64,000 nucleotides of DNA from assembly GCA_017542245.1 (NCBI GenBank), contig JAFXXN010000198.1, forward strand, positions 1 through 64,000, written 5' to 3'. Position numbers and translations under genes: made by a program. The DNA is from Lachnospiraceae bacterium. Lineage in GTDB: Bacteria; Bacillota; Clostridia; Lachnospirales; Lachnospiraceae. Below the pieces are notes generated by a model, which did no database searches, was not told the DNA's origin, and saw only the letters and a program-made list of their open reading frames with translations. This document shows, piece by piece, positions 34,112-44,600 of this stretch. Each line of letters starts with the position of its first letter. The stretch's first letter is position 1.

Positions 34112-37096
34112 ATGAAATTATGTAAAATTTGTGGGGAAATGAATAGTGATTCAGCCATTTTCTGTGAGGCATGCGGCGCCAGAATGGATGTAAAAACAGA
34201 ATCTTCGGAGAATGTTGTTTCAGAGGATAATATATCCGAAAATATTGAGAATCCTGAAGCCGCTGCAATCACCGAACCGGTATTTAACGAGCCTGAATAT
34301 ACAGAGCCTACATATACCGAATCTACATACTCCGCACACGAATATGCAGAATCAACATACACCGAGCCGACGTATACTGAACCTGAATATACAGAACCTA
34401 CGTACACAGAACCGGAGTACACGGAACCGGCATACACCGAGCCGACATACACTGAGCAGGCATACACCGAATCCGCATATACCGAACCTGAATATACAGA
34501 GCCGACATACACTGAGCCTGTAAATACTGAGTCGACATATGAAGAACCAACATATGAAAATACTGTATATGAGGGGCCTGCAAATGAGACACCGGCAGAA
34601 CCGGAGTACACAGAACCGGCATACACTGAGCCGACATACACCGAACCCGTATATACCGAACCTGAATATACAGAGCCGACATACACCGAGCCTGTAAATA
34701 CAGAGTCGACATATGAAGAACCAACATATGAAAATACTGTATATGAGGAGCCTGCAAATGAAGTACCGGCAGAACCGGAGTACACAGAACCGGCATACAC
34801 TGAGCCGACATACACCGAACCCGTATATACCGAACCTGAATATACAGAGCCGACATACACCGAGCCCACATTTTCAGATGATGATGAAATTCCGTTAACA
34901 CCTCAGGAGCTTTTCGGCGATAATTATTCCGGTATAATTCCTATAGGCGGGAGAGATGGTATGGCTTATAAAGCCTTCAGCAAGTCCGCCAATATGAATG
35001 TAGTTATAAAAAAGATACATTCACAGATAGAAAACCTTGCAAATATTACGGATACCATTAACCGTATGAAGCGGGTAAAACATAAGAACCTTCCTCAGGT
35101 AGTTGATTATATCCAGGTGGGTGGAAATATATATTCTGTAATGGAATATGTTGAGGGAAAATCACTTTACCAGTATATTTCCGAAGGAAAAAGATTCCCT
35201 GAGAAAAAAATTGCTGCATGGGCTGATCAGGTCAGCAGTGCGATGGAATATCTGCATGAATTTGAACCAAAGGTTATACATGCTGATATAAAGCCTTCAA
35301 ATATCATCATTAAGTCAGATGACAGTGTTGTATTGACAGATTATAATCCTGAGAATATTGATCAGCATGGTGCACACGTAATCGGTTATTCCGATGGATA
35401 TGCACCTCCTGAACAGTATGAATTCAGATCGGCAAATACATATTCATCAACGACATATGATGAGAAGTATGCAAAAACACTGTCAACAGGAGCTGACGGT
35501 ATCTATACTGCTCAACAGGGTACTACCTGCGAGGCCGCTTCACGTGCTTTTGCAAGTGTTGATGAACGTTCGGATATATATAATTTCGGTGCTACATTGT
35601 ATTTCGCAGTTACCGGAAAGAGGCCTGAATCTTCTATCGGAGATGTTACATCCGTTAATAAGGCTGGTGGTAAAGTTAGCGTTTCTCTTGCATCCATCAT
35701 TAGTAAATGTATGGAGAAGGATCCCAAAAAGAGGTATCAGAAAGCAAGCGAACTTGTTGCAGCTATTAAGAGATATAAGAGAAGACCGATTATAATAGTA
35801 TCTGCATTTGCACTGATACTTATATTGGCATTACTTATAATACTTGTGCCGGCATTGAATAAAAAATCAAAGGGTCCTATGAATGCTCCTGACGGAGGTT
35901 TACCGGCACCTACTTCGGGCACATCTCCGGGTAATAATACTGAGGTTACTCCTGAACCGACAGCAGAAGTTACTGTTACAGATACTCCTGTTACCGAACC
36001 TCCTGTAACTGATACTCCTATTCCTACAGATGAACCTGAAATTACGGATGATCCATCAGTTACCGATACTTTAACAGATACTCCTTCACCTACGAAGGAA
36101 ATTACACCGACTGAAGAGATTACGCCTACAGAGACGCCGGTACCCACTGAGACACCGATTCCGACCGAAACGCCTACACCTACAGAAGACATTTCGGCAT
36201 CACCGACACCTGTTGCCACTGTGACACCTACACCTACAACAGTAGCAACGCCTACAGTAACACCGGTTCCTTCACCTACTGAAAAGCCTACGCCGAAGCC
36301 TACAAAGGCACCTAAGGCAACAGCAACTCCTACTCCCAAGCCTACGGCAACACAGAAACCGGATGCTACACCGACACCTGCATTAAGTAAGATTACATAT
36401 TATTCTAATCTTATAGGATTTGAACTTTCAGATGGTACTCTGAAGAATTATAATCTTGCAAAGAGTACTTCGTTTGACGGTCTCAAACCGAATCAGGTTC
36501 AATATGTATACTTTGGCGGATATCCTTCTTCAAGAGTTACTTCTGTTGCTACAGTAAGTAATCTTGATAAACAGACCGCAGATAGTAAAGGCATTATAGA
36601 ATTTGGCGGAACTAAATATATGAGGGTTGATTATATGCAGTCAAGTACTCAGACCGCTACGCTTTACTATAGATTTGCGCCTGTTAAATGGCTTGTGCTT
36701 AAGGCATCAAAGAGTGAGATGATACTGATTTCCGATCAGGTTATAGATTTTTATGAATATAACGGCTTAAGTGACTGGCTTTCATCTACATTTAAGAATA
36801 GCGTTATGAGCGGAACGGAAAAGAAGATAGTGTCGGGAAGCATTACATTCCTTACGTCACAGGAAATTTCATCATATACTAAACTAAATATGAAGACTAC
36901 CGTAACTGATTATGCTTCTATGAGAAAGAATTTCGGAAAGAACAGCTTTGATACATACGTAGTTGGTATGTGGTGGGTTAATTCCGGTTCATCTAAAGCA
37001 GCATATGTTGATGGCAGCGGAACATTGATGAGTGGTGGAATTGATGCAAGTAACCGACAGGGTGTCAGACCGGTAATAAAGATTACCATTCAGTAA
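34112..37096 (+). CDS. Zinc-ribbon Ser/Thr kinase with Tyr-Thr-Glu-Pro repeats, transmembrane
   Basis: 994 residues. Order: zinc ribbon (CKIC...CEAC, 4-27); YTEP repeat region (about 59-252); kinase domain about 265-545 with GGRDGMAYKA, VVIKKIHS, HADIKPSNII (near 389) and TDYN in place of DFG; membrane helix at about 558-580; Thr/Pro linker (about 597-760); C-terminal domain ending GVRPVIKITIQ. The catalytic Asp is kept; the DFG Gly is missing and the alpha-C Glu may be Asn. It is a paralogue of the kinase at 28743 in kinase, helix, linker and outer domain. The repeats are cytoplasmic. Confidence 0.86.
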   Translation: MKLCKICGEMNSDSAIFCEACGARMDVKTESSENVVSEDNISENIENPEAAAITEPVFNEPEYTEPTYTESTYSAHEYAESTYTEPTYTEPEYTEPTYTEPEYTEPAYTEPTYTEQAYTESAYTEPEYTEPTYTEPVNTESTYEEPTYENTVYEGPANETPAEPEYTEPAYTEPTYTEPVYTEPEYTEPTYTEPVNTESTYEEPTYENTVYEEPANEVPAEPEYTEPAYTEPTYTEPVYTEPEYTEPTYTEPTFSDDDEIPLTPQELFGDNYSGIIPIGGRDGMAYKAFSKSANMNVVIKKIHSQIENLANITDTINRMKRVKHKNLPQVVDYIQVGGNIYSVMEYVEGKSLYQYISEGKRFPEKKIAAWADQVSSAMEYLHEFEPKVIHADIKPSNIIIKSDDSVVLTDYNPENIDQHGAHVIGYSDGYAPPEQYEFRSANTYSSTTYDEKYAKTLSTGADGIYTAQQGTTCEAASRAFASVDERSDIYNFGATLYFAVTGKRPESSIGDVTSVNKAGGKVSVSLASIISKCMEKDPKKRYQKASELVAAIKRYKRRPIIIVSAFALILILALLIILVPALNKKSKGPMNAPDGGLPAPTSGTSPGNNTEVTPEPTAEVTVTDTPVTEPPVTDTPIPTDEPEITDDPSVTDTLTDTPSPTKEITPTEEITPTETPVPTETPIPTETPTPTEDISASPTPVATVTPTPTTVATPTVTPVPSPTEKPTPKPTKAPKATATPTPKPTATQKPDATPTPALSKITYYSNLIGFELSDGTLKNYNLAKSTSFDGLKPNQVQYVYFGGYPSSRVTSVATVSNLDKQTADSKGIIEFGGTKYMRVDYMQSSTQTATLYYRFAPVKWLVLKASKSEMILISDQVIDFYEYNGLSDWLSSTFKNSVMSGTEKKIVSGSITFLTSQEISSYTKLNMKTTVTDYASMRKNFGKNSFDTYVVGMWWVNSGSSKAAYVDGSGTLMSGGIDASNRQGVRPVIKITIQ
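34288..34868 (+). repeat. YTEP coding repeats with a 174-bp internal duplication
   Basis: Units of 12 or 15 nt encode EYTEP, TYTEP and AYTEP. On top of this a 174-bp block (58 codons) is tandemly duplicated: GTCGACATATG at 34531 recurs at 34705, with a few substitutions between copies, and a partial third copy ends near 34866. All lengths are multiples of three. Confidence 0.9.
35930..36390 (+). repeat. Thr/Pro-rich linker coding repeat
   Basis: Irregular repeats of ACNCCT and CCTACN units encoding TPTPT, TETPIPTETP and PKPTA stretches between the membrane helix and the outer domain of the kinase. Confidence 0.75.
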
Positions 37097-37146
37097 TCAT
37101 TTGATATATTTATTTGAAATGATTTATTATCAATGCATACTTTTAA

Positions 37147-37181
37147 GCCCTGCAGAGCTGAAATTAATGCTTCTGCAGGGC
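37147..37181 (+). promoter_or_regulatory. Leader hairpin of metK
   Basis: GCCCTGCAGA pairs perfectly with TCTGCAGGGC around a 15-nt loop. No T tract follows. A candidate promoter, TTGATA (37101) - 18 nt - TATTAT (37125), places it inside the metK 5' leader. It may instead be a weak terminator for the kinase gene. It does not look like a known SAM riboswitch. Confidence 0.4.
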
Positions 37182-37236
37182 ATAAGTGTGTAAACAGAAA
37201 CAGAGAAAGGAAAACGCGATTTGCGAAGGAATCTAT

Positions 37237-38463
37237 ATGGAAAAATATTTATTTACTTCAGAGTCAGTAACAGAAGGACATCCCGATAAAATTTGCGATC
37301 AGATAAGTGATGCAATTCTTGATGCAATGCTTGAAAACGATCCTTTTAGCAGAGTTGCCTGTGAAACATGTTGTACGACAGGACTTGTGCTGGTTATGGG
37401 AGAAGTAACGACGAATGGTTATGTAGATATACAGAAAATAGTAAGAGATACTGTACGTGAGATAGGCTATACAAGAGCAAAATATGGATTTGATGCTGAT
37501 ACTTGCGGCGTTATGGTAGCTTTGGATGAACAATCTGCTGATATTGCTATGGGTGTAAACATGGCATTGGAAGCAAAAAGCGGAAAAGCAATGACTATTG
37601 AGGAAGAAGAGGAACAGAACAAGAAATATGTTGAAGCAAATCAGGATAATGTTGGAGCCGGAGATCAGGGAATGATGTTCGGATATGCCTCGAATGAAAC
37701 TCCTGAATTTATGCCATATGCTATAGCTATGGCTCATAAGCTTACAAAAAAGCTCGCAGAGGTAAGAAAAAACGGAACACTACAATATCTTCGTCCTGAT
37801 GGGAAATCTCAGGTTACCGTTGAATATGGAGAGGATGGAAAACCTGAAAGACTGGAGGCAATTGTTGTTTCTACACAGCATGACCCGGAAGTTACACAGG
37901 AAAAAATACACGAAGACATAAGGAAATATGTTATTGACGCGGTAATACCTTCGGAAATGATTGATGATAATACAAAGATATTTATCAATCCTACCGGAAG
38001 ATTTGTTATCGGAGGTCCTTCAGGTGATAGCGGACTTACCGGAAGAAAGATAATAGTTGATACATACGGCGGTGCTGCACCGCACGGCGGTGGAGCTTTC
38101 TCAGGAAAAGATCCCACAAAGGTTGACCGCTCAGCATGTTATGCAGCTCGTTATGTAGCTAAGAATATAGTGGCAGCAGGACTGGCTGACAGATGTCAGA
38201 TCCAGTTATCTTATGCTATAGGAGTTGCTGAACCGACCTCGATAAATGTTGAGACATTTGGTACCGGAAAGCTTTCTAATACAAGACTGCTGGAAATAAT
38301 TCGTGAGAATTTTGATCTGAGGCCTGTGGGTATAATAAAGATGCTTGATCTTCGCAGACCGATATATAAGCAGACCGCAAGTTACGGTCATTTCGGAAGA
38401 ACAGACCTTGACCTTCCGTGGGAAAAGACTGATAAAGCTGATATTTTGAAAAAATATCTATAA
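37237..38463 (+). CDS. metK: S-adenosylmethionine synthetase
   Basis: 408 residues from the ATG at 37237, 6 nt after GAAGGA; an upstream in-frame start (37186) is rejected because the protein begins canonically with [15 protein letters not shown]. The ATP/Mg loop [12 protein letters not shown] is present, as is [21 protein letters not shown] with GGGAFSGKD. It makes SAM from methionine and ATP. It lies 26 nt before proS, with which it is probably cotranscribed. Confidence 0.96.
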   Translation: MEKYLFTSESVTEGHPDKICDQISDAILDAMLENDPFSRVACETCCTTGLVLVMGEVTTNGYVDIQKIVRDTVREIGYTRAKYGFDADTCGVMVALDEQSADIAMGVNMALEAKSGKAMTIEEEEEQNKKYVEANQDNVGAGDQGMMFGYASNETPEFMPYAIAMAHKLTKKLAEVRKNGTLQYLRPDGKSQVTVEYGEDGKPERLEAIVVSTQHDPEVTQEKIHEDIRKYVIDAVIPSEMIDDNTKIFINPTGRFVIGGPSGDSGLTGRKIIVDTYGGAAPHGGGAFSGKDPTKVDRSACYAARYVAKNIVAAGLADRCQIQLSYAIGVAEPTSINVETFGTGKLSNTRLLEIIRENFDLRPVGIIKMLDLRRPIYKQTASYGHFGRTDLDLPWEKTDKADILKKYL

Positions 38464-38489
38464 AGAGGATTATTCAAGGAGAAATAAAA

Positions 38490-39929
38490 ATGGCTGAAGA
38501 AAAGAAGATGGTAGAGGCAATAACCTCGATACAGGAGGATTTTGCTCAATGGTATACAGATATTGTCACCAAGGCAGAACTTATCGACTATTCAAGTGTA
38601 AAGGGATGTCTTGTTATCAAGCCGGCGGGATATGCTATATGGGAGCTCATACAGAAGCAGCTGGACGAGAAATTTAAGGAAACCGGTGTTGAGAATGTTT
38701 ATATGCCTATGTTTATTCCGGAATCCCTGCTTGAAAAAGAGAAAGATCATGTTGAAGGCTTTGCCCCTGAAGTAGCATGGGTTACACAGGGAGGACTGGA
38801 GCCGTTACAGGAAAAACTCTGTGTACGTCCTACGTCTGAAACCCTCTTCTGCGATCTGTATGCCAATATAGTTCATTCATACAGAGACCTGCCTAAGGTA
38901 TATAACCAATGGTGCAGTGTTGTCCGTTGGGAAAAAACCACACGTCCTTTCTTACGTTCCAGAGAGTTCCTCTGGCAGGAAGGGCATACTGCTCATGCAA
39001 CAGCGGAAGATGCCGAAGCACGTACAAAACAGATGCTAAATCTTTATGCAGAATTTTGCGAAGAAGTATTGGCTATCCCTGTAATTAAAGGAAGAAAAAC
39101 TGATAAAGAAAAGTTTGCAGGAGCAGAAGCTACATATACTATTGAAGCACTTATGCATGATGGTAAAGCACTGCAGTCAGGAACAAGCCACAATTTCGGA
39201 AATGGATTTGCAAAAGCATTTAACATCCAGTATACTGACAAAGATAATAAACTGCAATATGTATATCAGACATCATGGGGTATGTCAACACGTCTCATAG
39301 GAGGAGTTATAATGGTTCACGGAGATGATTCCGGACTTAAGCTTCCTCCGAGAGTCGCACCCGTTCAGACGGTTATTATTCCCATTATGCAGAATAAACC
39401 GGGAGTAATAGATGCTGCAAAACAAATCTGTGAACAGCTTAAAAACAAGGGAATACGTGTAAAACTTGACGAATCCGACAAGAGACCCGGATTTAAGTTT
39501 TCTGAACAGGAGATGAGAGGATTCCCTACACGTATTGAAATAGGACCTAAAGATATCGAAGCGGGTACATGTATTATCTGCCGCAGGGATACCGGAGAAA
39601 AGATTACTGTTTCTATTTCTGAAATAGCTGTCAAAATACCGGAAATACTTGACGCTATTCAGAAAAATATGCTTGAGACCGCCAGAAAACACCGTGATGT
39701 TCATACTTACTCTGCAACGGATTATGATGAATTTAAGGATATCATAGATAATAAACCCGGCTTTGTTAAGGCTATGTGGTGCGGAGATGTTGAATGTGAG
39801 AACAAGATAAAAGAAGATACTACTGCAACATCCAGATGTATGCCGTTTGAACAGGAAAAGCTTTCCGATAAATGCGTATGCTGCGGAAAAACAGCAAAAG
39901 CAATGGTATATTGGGGAAAGGCTTATTAA
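38490..39929 (+). CDS. proS: Prolyl-tRNA synthetase, short (archaeal-type) form
   Basis: 479 residues, the short ProS without the editing insert. Class II motifs: RPTSETLFC and [25 protein letters not shown] (motif 2 region), and a late [16 protein letters not shown] (motif 3). The C-terminal zinc-binding-like part has paired Cys (CKxx..CVCCGK). It charges tRNA-Pro; a tRNA-Pro gene lies 6.7 kb downstream. There is no T-box in front. GGAG lies before the ATG. Confidence 0.95.
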   Translation: MAEEKKMVEAITSIQEDFAQWYTDIVTKAELIDYSSVKGCLVIKPAGYAIWELIQKQLDEKFKETGVENVYMPMFIPESLLEKEKDHVEGFAPEVAWVTQGGLEPLQEKLCVRPTSETLFCDLYANIVHSYRDLPKVYNQWCSVVRWEKTTRPFLRSREFLWQEGHTAHATAEDAEARTKQMLNLYAEFCEEVLAIPVIKGRKTDKEKFAGAEATYTIEALMHDGKALQSGTSHNFGNGFAKAFNIQYTDKDNKLQYVYQTSWGMSTRLIGGVIMVHGDDSGLKLPPRVAPVQTVIIPIMQNKPGVIDAAKQICEQLKNKGIRVKLDESDKRPGFKFSEQEMRGFPTRIEIGPKDIEAGTCIICRRDTGEKITVSISEIAVKIPEILDAIQKNMLETARKHRDVHTYSATDYDEFKDIIDNKPGFVKAMWCGDVECENKIKEDTTATSRCMPFEQEKLSDKCVCCGKTAKAMVYWGKAY

Positions 39930-39939
39930 GAGGTAGGTT

Positions 39940-40146
39940 ATGATAGATTTTGATGAAGAAGTGGAAAAATTCCAGCTCTCTATGGATTTAGACAGAGTGG
40001 AAGATAACATAGCAGAAGAAAAACTTAGGGACATAACCGATATAGTTATGAATCTGGCACGCAACTTTCAGGATATGCAATCTGCCCAGATTGCCCGTAA
40101 GTTCAGAGAATATCAGGTAAACCAGTCTGCTTCAGATGATTATTGA
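39940..40146 (+). CDS. Small acidic helical protein, unknown
   Basis: 68 residues, highly charged and predicted helical, with no Cys and no membrane segment. GAGGTAGG lies just before the ATG, and the gene sits 10 nt after proS and 14 nt before the TPR protein, so it is a real operon member. The family is not recognised. It may be a partner of the TPR protein by position. Confidence 0.6.
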   Translation: MIDFDEEVEKFQLSMDLDRVEDNIAEEKLRDITDIVMNLARNFQDMQSAQIARKFREYQVNQSASDDY

Positions 40147-40160
40147 TTTTATAGGGGAAA

Positions 40161-41573
40161 ATGATGATTTGTCCATATTGTGGAAACAATGTGGTTTCTA
40201 CCAGACTGATATGCGAATGTGGCTTGAATTTAGAACCCTTAAGAGTTCTGCGTGGACGCTCGAATATATTCTACAACAGGGGACTAAGAATGGCTCAGAT
40301 AAGGAATTTTACTGCGGCCATCCCTGTTCTGGAAAAAAGTCTTGAGCTGAATAAACATAACAGTGATGCGAGAAACCTTCTTGGCCTTATTTATTACGAA
40401 ACAGGCGATATTGTAAATGCACTTTCTTGTTGGCTTGTGAGCCGCCATCTTGATCCGGAAGATAACGAAGCAGATTATTTTCTGGAAAAGATAAAAAAAG
40501 ATACCCAGGAGCTTGATTCAATGAATCAGGCAGTAAAAAAGTATAATCTGGCTCTTGGCGAGGCAAGGCAGCATAACTTTGACCTTGCTATTATACAATT
40601 GAAACGTGCTCTTACCATAAACAGGAAAATGTTAAAGGCATATCAGCTTTTAGCATTGATATATATTGAGAATGGTGAGAATGTAAAAGCATATAAGCTG
40701 ATAAATGCGGGGTTAAAAATTGATGTCGGTAACACTGCGCTCTTAAAATACCGTGCGGAGTTAACTGGAAGCACGGTTGAAGGAGAAGGTGAGGAAGAAA
40801 TAACAGATACCAGCGATGCGGGAGATAAACCTATCGCAGCAAAATTCTCTTATAAAGAGGATAAACCCAGCATACTTCCTTTTGTAAATCTGATTTTGGG
40901 AGTAATTCTGGGAATTATATGTTCTCAATGGCTGATAGTTCCTACGGTAAAAAAGAATGCTAAACAGGAATATGAAAGCTCCAAAATAGATTACAGTGCT
41001 GAGCTGGCAGCTAAATCTGCCACAATTCAGCAGCTTCAGGAAACTATAACCAATCAGGAAAAGGAAATCTCGAAGCTTGAAGGAATGCTCGGAGGCGACA
41101 GTAACAGTGTTTCAGTAAATGTAAACAGTGAAAGTTATACGAATTTCTTTGAAGCCTGGTCTATATACAGAGATCTTACGGCAAGAGAATATACTGATGA
41201 TGAACTGATCGCTCTTGCATACAAGCTATGGAAGATTGATGAAAAAGAAATAGCTCAGGAATATGCCTCTAATATATTAAAAAGCATGCGTTCCGAAATA
41301 TATCCTTTAGCTTCAAAAAAGGTATACGAAGCAGGAAAGAATCTGTATGAAAATGAAATGTATGACGAGGCTGTAATGTGGCTTAACGCAGCATGTGATA
41401 TGGATACAACATACGACAATCCATATTACTATCTTGGAAAAAGCTATCAGGCTATGGGAAAATATGAAGAGGCAATTGAAAGTTATAATAAAGTGACTGA
41501 GGTTGTACCTAATTCAACATTAAAAGATATGGTCGCAGAAAAGATTAGTGAGTGCAGGGCAGCTATATCATAA
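40161..41573 (+). CDS. Zinc-ribbon, TPR-repeat membrane protein
   Basis: 470 residues; AGGGGAAA precedes the ATG at 40161 (40164 is equally possible). The N-terminus has a zinc ribbon (CPYC...CECG). TPR repeats follow at about 35-215, one membrane helix at about 235-258, a coiled coil at about 270-310, and further TPRs in the outer part up to the end (AVMWLNAACDMD, PYYYLGKSYQAMGKYEEAIESYN). It probably scaffolds a complex on both sides of the membrane. The zinc ribbon resembles that of the kinase at 34112. Confidence 0.75.
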   Translation: MMICPYCGNNVVSTRLICECGLNLEPLRVLRGRSNIFYNRGLRMAQIRNFTAAIPVLEKSLELNKHNSDARNLLGLIYYETGDIVNALSCWLVSRHLDPEDNEADYFLEKIKKDTQELDSMNQAVKKYNLALGEARQHNFDLAIIQLKRALTINRKMLKAYQLLALIYIENGENVKAYKLINAGLKIDVGNTALLKYRAELTGSTVEGEGEEEITDTSDAGDKPIAAKFSYKEDKPSILPFVNLILGVILGIICSQWLIVPTVKKNAKQEYESSKIDYSAELAAKSATIQQLQETITNQEKEISKLEGMLGGDSNSVSVNVNSESYTNFFEAWSIYRDLTAREYTDDELIALAYKLWKIDEKEIAQEYASNILKSMRSEIYPLASKKVYEAGKNLYENEMYDEAVMWLNAACDMDTTYDNPYYYLGKSYQAMGKYEEAIESYNKVTEVVPNSTLKDMVAEKISECRAAIS

Positions 41574-41580
41574 GACAAAT

Positions 41581-41621
41581 AAACCCGGATCAAATGAGTT
41601 GTAATGATCCGGGTTTTATAT
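41581..41621. terminator. Bidirectional terminator
   Basis: AAACCCGGATCA/TGATCCGGGTTT stem with a 12-nt loop, T-rich on one side and A-rich on the other, between convergent genes. Confidence 0.88.
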
Positions 41622-41624
41622 TTT

Positions 41625-44600
41625 TTATCCAAGCTCTTTATTCCAAAGAATTACTTGATTTCTTCCATTTCGTTTAGCGGAGTATAAGGCCTTATCGGCA
41701 TGTTCTATTAATTCCACACGTTCCATCTTTGAAGTCCATATGGAGACACCGATGCTGACAGTGATGGAAACAAGTGTGACCTTACTTCCCTCATTAAACG
41801 GAACAGAGGTCGTTTCAATAGTCTGACGTATTTTCTCGGCTATGGAAATAGCGGTCTCCGCGTTGTTAGAATCCAGAAGGATTACAAACTCTTCACCACC
41901 GTATCGGCAAGCAGTTCCTCTGTTACCGGTAACCTTCTTCATGATGCTTGCAACCTGTTTCAAAACTTCGTCGCCGAACTGATGTCCGTAAGTATCGTTA
42001 CATTTCTTAAAGAAATCAACATCGAGCATAAGAGCTGAAAGCTTTGCCTTATCAGGATCTGAAGTTTTATCGATGATCAGGTTGTCAAGATAAGAACGAC
42101 CGTAAAGCTGGGTAAGACCGTCCGTGATAGCCCTGTGATAAAGACGGGCATTCTCAATAGGTGCACCGCTTTGGTTTGCAATGAAGCCTATCGTTTCCAT
42201 ATATTCATTACTGAAAATACCGCGTACAAGTCTTGAATCAAGATAGATTACACCATATAGTTTTCCGCGAACAAACATTGGCATAGCCATAACTGATTTA
42301 ATACCGTAACGTACCATCTGAGAGTAATTTTTCCTGAATTCATCCGATTGAACATCATTGATCACAACCGGCTGTTTTGTAAGTTCAACATCTTCAAGTA
42401 TCCAATCATAGGAATAACTGTCGAAATTACCTGTATTGAAAATCGAAGCAACATACAGCTTCTTTTCTCCTGTTTCGGGATACAGGAAAAGAATACCTCT
42501 CTCTGCACCTGCAAGTTCTACGGCGTCCTGCAGGACTTTATTCTGAAGTTCTTCAATTTCAAGGGTTGAAGTAAGTCGTTCACCCATTCTTAAAAGTGTA
42601 TTCACTTTACGATCTACATTCATCCTGTTCTGCTTCGAAGAAATATCAGCCATAAGTGAATTGGATATGAAATTATTTGCATATCTGGTAGTTATAAGCT
42701 CTTCACATTTTTTTATATATAATGAGGCGTTAATGCTTGAAAAATTCATATATGCGTCAAATATATTATAACGAGATTCTTCAGTCCTGTGCTGGTCAAG
42801 TAAGAACAGACCGTATTCATAATGAATCAGGGCATTATCAAATACATTTTGGGTTTCAGACGCAAGAAGAATACCTTCTTTATAATAATCATCAGCTTTT
42901 TTAGGTTTGTTTATCATAGAGGCATACTTGGCCATAGCTCTGTAGGCAGGAAGCAGAAAACAAGGATATGTTTTAGAATCGCTTATAGCCTGTGTACAGA
43001 GAGTGCGAAGATAAGCCTCCTGACGGACTCTGAGTTCCTGAAGAAGACTGTTGCGTTCTCCCTGGAAGAGAGAAATCTTGGCAATTGCAAGATGTGAGGT
43101 GACGTTCATAAGCGGCACATCAACAAAACGAACAGAGTCTATATAATTCTGGGCGATATTAAGATGTTTCTCAGCATCTTCAAATTTGTTCTGTTCAAGC
43201 TTAAGAACTCCGATCATAGCACGATAGAAACATTGTGCAAAAGGAATAGGAAGTTCATCATTAAGTTTGGATGCGGAATCAGCGGCAGCTTCAGCCAAAC
43301 TGAAATTACCTTTGCATGCCAGGCAGGCGACCATAATGGAAGAAGCGATAAGAAGATTAAACTTATCATTAAGCTTCTGCGAAAGCGCAATGGCTTTTTC
43401 ACAGGTTTCCCTGCCCTCTTCGAATCTGCCCGACATATAGAATGCCATACACAGATATATGTAAGTATTGTTTATTTCCCACATATCGCCTATCTCATTA
43501 AAAACATCAAGTGCTTCATTGAGATATTTTACGGCTTTGACATGTTCGCTTTCCATTATGGAAAAAGCACCGCTCACAAAAAGACTTCTGGCATAGCCGA
43601 AACGGTCTCCGATAGATTTTCTTAAAGTCAAGGTCAGCGATTGGGCGAGTTTTGCTTTCTTTTTTTCATTATTTAAACCATAATAAACTACAAGCGCTGA
43701 TGCGCCAAAACCAAGTTCTGGAGAATTTCCGAACTTTTTAATTGCATAGGTATAGAGACGCAGCAGGGTATAATTAAAACTTGTTTTACTGGTATATGCA
43801 TAAACCCATATGAGTGTCTGCAGAACAGAAACGATAACCTTATCCTGTTCGCTGATATCGGTATCTCTTCTTGTTGATTCTCCTGTAGAAGCACGATTCT
43901 TAGTGATGTCTGAACCGTTGGTAAACATAATCCCTGCTTTTAAGGAGTGAAGCATAAGGGCCATCTCTGCTTCAGAAGAAGGGAATTTGAAATCAAGAGA
44001 TTTTAACGCAGTCATAAGACTTGTAATACAATCTCTGAAATTTCCCTGACGGAAGTGACCGACGCCTATACTTTTAAATAATTTAGCTTTTTCGAGGTTG
44101 TCTTCCATAAGAGGAAGAAGCTCATTTGCTATGGAAAGGGCATCATTAAAGTGACCGGTCACCAAATTCAGATTGATCAGAGATTTCTTCACGGCAATCC
44201 AGCTTTGCAGATTGGCAGCCGTTCGATTGCCCATGAGTTCCAGGGATTTCTTATAATAGTTTATGGCCTCTTCGTTTGCATTTGATGATTCTGCAAGGTG
44301 CGCAGCGTCAAGGCAATAACGCTTAACGCCCTTATCATCATCGGCCATAAGAAAATGATAAACAAGACGATAAAGATGTTGTGTTGTTTCACCGGAATAC
44401 TTAGCTTCAATACCTTTGGCTATCCAGTAATGAAGTTCTTTTTCACGGTCAGGAGTGATCCTTGCAAGGAAAAATTCATAGATTTGCTTATGAGCAAATG
44501 AAACAAGAGTTTTTCTTGCAGAAGCATAGTTAATAAACTGCATTGATACGGCATGGTCTATAAAAGGCAGCATATCATTCAGCTTTATATCCGTTATATA

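Noticed and set aside
34102..34869. 255-codon antisense ORF rich in GSVY
   Set aside because: It is the mirror of the YTEP repeats; periodic sequence keeps several frames open. The + strand frame has the real domains.
35737..36339. 200-codon antisense Gly/Val/Ser-rich ORF
   Set aside because: Shadow of the Thr/Pro linker repeat of the kinase gene.
37097..37236. SAM riboswitch upstream of metK
   Set aside because: Only one simple hairpin fits in the leader; no multi-helix junction or conserved SAM motif is visible.
39285..40064. 259-codon antisense ORF over proS
   Set aside because: It lies opposite conserved ProS motifs, with no ribosome site or recognisable domain.
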